NCBI GenBank assembly: GCA_016218095.1
Contig: JACREV010000094.1
Location: forward strand, 1 to 24,899
DNA length: 24,899 nt
DNA from: Deltaproteobacteria bacterium
Lineage (GTDB): Bacteria > Desulfobacterota > GWC2-55-46
Reading direction: 5' to 3'
The translations under genes and the position numbers were made by a program. Below the pieces are notes generated by a model. It did not search any database. It saw only the letters and a program-made list of their open reading frames with translations, and was not told the DNA's origin. This document shows, in pieces, positions 22,274 through 24,899 of the stretch; position 1 is the stretch's first letter, and each line of letters begins with the position of its first letter.

Positions 22274-24899
22274 ATGCACAACCAGGTACTCGATAGCCTC
22301 AAACTCAACGCCCAGGCCGCGCCTGTGGTGAAGGACTTCCTCGCCAAAGGCGAGGAGGAGTTAAGGCGCGTACACCTCGCCAACGGCTCGGGCAGGGAGA
22401 TATGCAGGTCGTACACGAGGCTCGTCGACAATATCCTCAAAGGCCTCTTCACCTTCAAGAAGGCCGAGCTCAACTGCTCCGACCCCATGGCCCTCGTGGC
22501 CATAGGCGGCTACGGCAGGGGCGAGCTCAACATAAGGTCCGACATAGATCTCATGCTCCTCTACGGGAAAAAACTCACCCCCGCCATAGAGGACCTCACC
22601 CAGCAGATGCTCTATGTCCTATGGGACACCGGTCTTGACCTCGGCTTCAGCATCCGGTCGTTGTCCGAGTGCATCGCGCTAGCGAAAGACGACCTCAAGA
22701 CCATGACGGCGGTGCTGGATCTGCGGTTCATAGACGGGGACGGGGCGCTCTTTCAAGCGCTCCATTCAAGCGCAAGAAAACACCTCTTCAACAAGGGCCG
22801 CATAAACGATTTTGTCAGGGACAAGGTCGAGGAGACGAGGCAGAGGCACGAGAGATTCGGCGGCTCAGTCTACATCCTCGAGCCGAACGTGAAGGAGGGG
22901 GAGGGGGGCCTGCGCGACCTCCACACGGCGATGTGGGTGGTCAAGGCCAAAAGCGGCAAGCTCCTTGAGCCTTTCTCGACGTCCCTGATCACCGACCAGG
23001 ACAGGAAAGTGCTCGAGACCTCGCTCGACCGCCTCCTATGGGTCAGGAACGATCTCCACTTCGCGACCGGCAGGAAGAACGACCAGCTCACCTTCGACCA
23101 CCAGGAGAGGATAGCATCGCTCCTCGGTTTAGAGTCGAACGAAAAGGCGCTCGCGGTCGAGCAGTTCATGCAGAAGTACTACAGGGACGCATCGAACGTA
23201 AACCACTATTCCAACCTGATACTCTCCCGCTCCCTGCACACCGATGACGCAAAGGTCTTTGCCTGGCCGAAGAAGAAGGTAAGGATAGACAAGAACTACT
23301 GCATAGCCGGGGGGCTCCTTTCCCTCAAGGACAAGGGCGCGCCCTTTGACGAGCCATCCGCCGCGATAAAGGCGTTCGAGTACTCGCAGGCCTTCAACGT
23401 GGAGATACACCAGTCGACGAAGGACGCGATACTCAACTACCTCGAAGGCGCGGGGGACGAGTTCAGGAAGTCGCGGGACGTATCGGACTCGTTCTTGAAG
23501 ATATTGAGGCACAAGGAGGTCTACAGGACCCTCCTTGAGATGCAGAGGCTCAAATTCCTCGAAAAATACATCCCGGAATTCGGCGAGATAAGCTGTCGCG
23601 TTCAGCACGACCTCTATCACGTATACACGGTCGACGCGCACACGCTCTTCGCGGTAAGGGAGCTCGAGAGGCTCCGCGGCCAGTACAAAGCCGATTTCTC
23701 GCTCCTCTCGACCATCTTCGAGGAGATCCCGAACCCGGAGATACTCACGCTCGCCGTCCTCTTCCACGACATCGGGAAGGCTCACGGCAAGGGGCACGCC
23801 GAGAAGGGCGCCCACATCGTACCCGCGATATGCGAGAGGCTCCATCTATCGGATGATGACACGAACCTCATAAAATTCCTCGTAAAGAACCACCTCATCC
23901 TCGCGGACACGGCCCAGTACAGGGACCTGCACGACGAGAACCTCGTAATAGAGTTCGCGAAGAAGATAGGGGACATAGAGAGGCTTAACCTCCTCTACCT
24001 CCTCACGTTCGCGGACGTAAGGGCCGTCGGCCCGGACGTATGGAGCCAGTGGAAGGGGGCGCTCTTCCAGGAGCTCTACTTCAAGGTGCTCACGGTCCTT
24101 GAGCGCGGGACGTTCGAGCCCGAGGACGCGGCGGTGAAACTCGCCTCGATAAAGGAGAGGGTCTTCGAGGCGCTCAAACCCGAGTGCGTCGACAGGTACT
24201 GCGTGGATGAATACTTCGGGCTCCTCCCTCACAGGTACTTCCTCTCGAACCGCCCGGAGACGATCGCCGAGCACATAAAGACGCTCCGCGACTTTACCGG
24301 CAGGCCCTATGTGATGACCGTCCGGCAGGACACCTTCCGCGAGTACACGGAGATACTCATCTGCACCCACGACGTCCACGGCCTTTTTTCCATGATAACC
24401 GGCGTCATGGCCGCCAACGCCGTAAACATCCTCGGGGCGCAGATAAACACGCTCAAGAACGGCATAGTCCTCGACGTGCTGCAGGTCAATAGCGCCACAG
24501 GCGAGCTCATTACGGATGAAGCAAAGCTCAAGAAGATAGAGCACGACCTCTCGGAGGTAATAACCGGGAGGGTAAAGGTCGCCGCGCTCGTCGGCAAGAG
24601 AAGGCCTTCGATACTCGACAAGAAGGCGAAGCCGACGGTAAGGACATCGGTCGAGATAGACAATGAGGTATCCGACGCATACACCGTCATCGACATACAC
24701 GCGCAGAACAGGATCGGCCTCCTCTACGACATAACGAGCACGCTTTCCCGCCTCGGCTTGTATATCTACATCGCCAAGATATCGACCAAGGGCGACGACG
24801 CCGCGGACATCTTCTACGTCAAGGACATCTTCGGGCAGAAGATATTCTACAAGGAGCGGCTGAAGGAGATGGCCGACCTCCTACACAAGGCCCTCACCG
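22274..24899 (+). CDS. glnD: Bifunctional uridylyltransferase/uridylyl-removing enzyme GlnD (3' truncated)
   Basis: The frame opens at ATG 22274 and has no stop before the window edge (875 complete codons), so only the extreme C-terminus is missing. The nucleotidyltransferase motif GGYGRGELNIRSDIDLMLL starts at about residue 78. The GlnD-specific block VKEGEGGLRDLHT lies at about 205-217. The HD domain has LFHDIGKAHGKGHAEKGA with His498/Asp499. Two ACT domains follow: EILICTHDVHGLFSMI at about 693-770 and VIDIHAQNRIGLLYDITSTL from about 805. GlnD senses glutamine and adds or removes UMP on PII proteins (GlnB/GlnK), controlling nitrogen assimilation. Lengths and domain order match full GlnD. 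The gene is one base downstream of the amidase gene. Confidence 0.95.
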   Translation, partial: MHNQVLDSLKLNAQAAPVVKDFLAKGEEELRRVHLANGSGREICRSYTRLVDNILKGLFTFKKAELNCSDPMALVAIGGYGRGELNIRSDIDLMLLYGKKLTPAIEDLTQQMLYVLWDTGLDLGFSIRSLSECIALAKDDLKTMTAVLDLRFIDGDGALFQALHSSARKHLFNKGRINDFVRDKVEETRQRHERFGGSVYILEPNVKEGEGGLRDLHTAMWVVKAKSGKLLEPFSTSLITDQDRKVLETSLDRLLWVRNDLHFATGRKNDQLTFDHQERIASLLGLESNEKALAVEQFMQKYYRDASNVNHYSNLILSRSLHTDDAKVFAWPKKKVRIDKNYCIAGGLLSLKDKGAPFDEPSAAIKAFEYSQAFNVEIHQSTKDAILNYLEGAGDEFRKSRDVSDSFLKILRHKEVYRTLLEMQRLKFLEKYIPEFGEISCRVQHDLYHVYTVDAHTLFAVRELERLRGQYKADFSLLSTIFEEIPNPEILTLAVLFHDIGKAHGKGHAEKGAHIVPAICERLHLSDDDTNLIKFLVKNHLILADTAQYRDLHDENLVIEFAKKIGDIERLNLLYLLTFADVRAVGPDVWSQWKGALFQELYFKVLTVLERGTFEPEDAAVKLASIKERVFEALKPECVDRYCVDEYFGLLPHRYFLSNRPETIAEHIKTLRDFTGRPYVMTVRQDTFREYTEILICTHDVHGLFSMITGVMAANAVNILGAQINTLKNGIVLDVLQVNSATGELITDEAKLKKIEHDLSEVITGRVKVAALVGKRRPSILDKKAKPTVRTSVEIDNEVSDAYTVIDIHAQNRIGLLYDITSTLSRLGLYIYIAKISTKGDDAADIFYVKDIFGQKIFYKERLKEMADLLHKALT

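Noticed and set aside
23846..24700. Long open frames on the - strand (284 and 129 codons) near the right edge
   Set aside because: They lie opposite glnD, whose motifs are unmistakable on the + strand; they are antisense shadows.
1..24899. CRISPR array, mobile element or defence system
   Set aside because: No spaced direct repeats, transposase, integrase, toxin-antitoxin or nuclease-helicase sets were seen; all genes fit housekeeping, pilus, envelope or signalling roles.

Overview
The window is about 25 kb of GC-rich DNA with every recognisable gene on the + strand. Arg AGG and Ile ATA codons are common throughout. The content fits a free-living Gram-negative (diderm) bacterium: a secretin, an outer-membrane-type lipoprotein with a SPOR domain, a BamB-like beta-propeller lipoprotein and a periplasmic cell-wall amidase. 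Gene order and protein style suggest a deltaproteobacterial or Desulfobacterota-like lineage. That placement is inferred from memory of the families and has not been tested by a search. Composition and codon use look even, and I saw no transposase, integrase, tRNA, rRNA or CRISPR array.

Region 1 (1-9647) is a type IV pilus locus. It opens with the C-terminal part of a secreted PilX-like protein, followed by an 833-residue exported multi-Ig-domain protein (putative pilus-associated adhesin). After a 151-bp AT-rich gap comes a tightly packed, largely overlapping series: ExeA/MshM-type AAA+ ATPase, GspB/MshN-type membrane TPR protein, PilM, PilN, PilO, PilP, the PilQ/MshL-type secretin, and a SPOR-domain lipoprotein. 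The ATPase plus TPR protein plus large surface protein resemble an MSHA-type pilus more than a classical PilMNOPQ set. Together they would form the alignment complex across the inner membrane, periplasm and outer membrane, with cell-wall binding perhaps supplied by the SPOR lipoprotein.

Region 2 (9648-11616) begins with a good sigma70-type promoter and holds miaB (tRNA methylthiolation) and a DUF151 bifunctional-nuclease-family protein.

Region 3 (11617-14246) is the most unusual part. Two genes overlap by one base. The first encodes a degenerate GGDEF domain fused to a C-terminal domain I do not recognise. The second encodes a receiver-like domain, a PATAN/DUF4388 domain and a degenerate MglA-like GTPase domain. 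All three catalytic or phosphorylation modules appear to have lost key residues, which suggests a signalling pair built from pseudoenzymes.

Region 4 (14265-18355) holds a PHP-family metallohydrolase, a PQQ-repeat (BamB-like) lipoprotein and a GH57 glycoside hydrolase. Region 5 (18356-24899) has two small hairpins and an 11-bp tandem duplication over the mutS start, then mutS, an AMIN-plus-Amidase_3 cell-wall amidase and glnD. glnD runs off the right edge, so it has no stop codon in the window.
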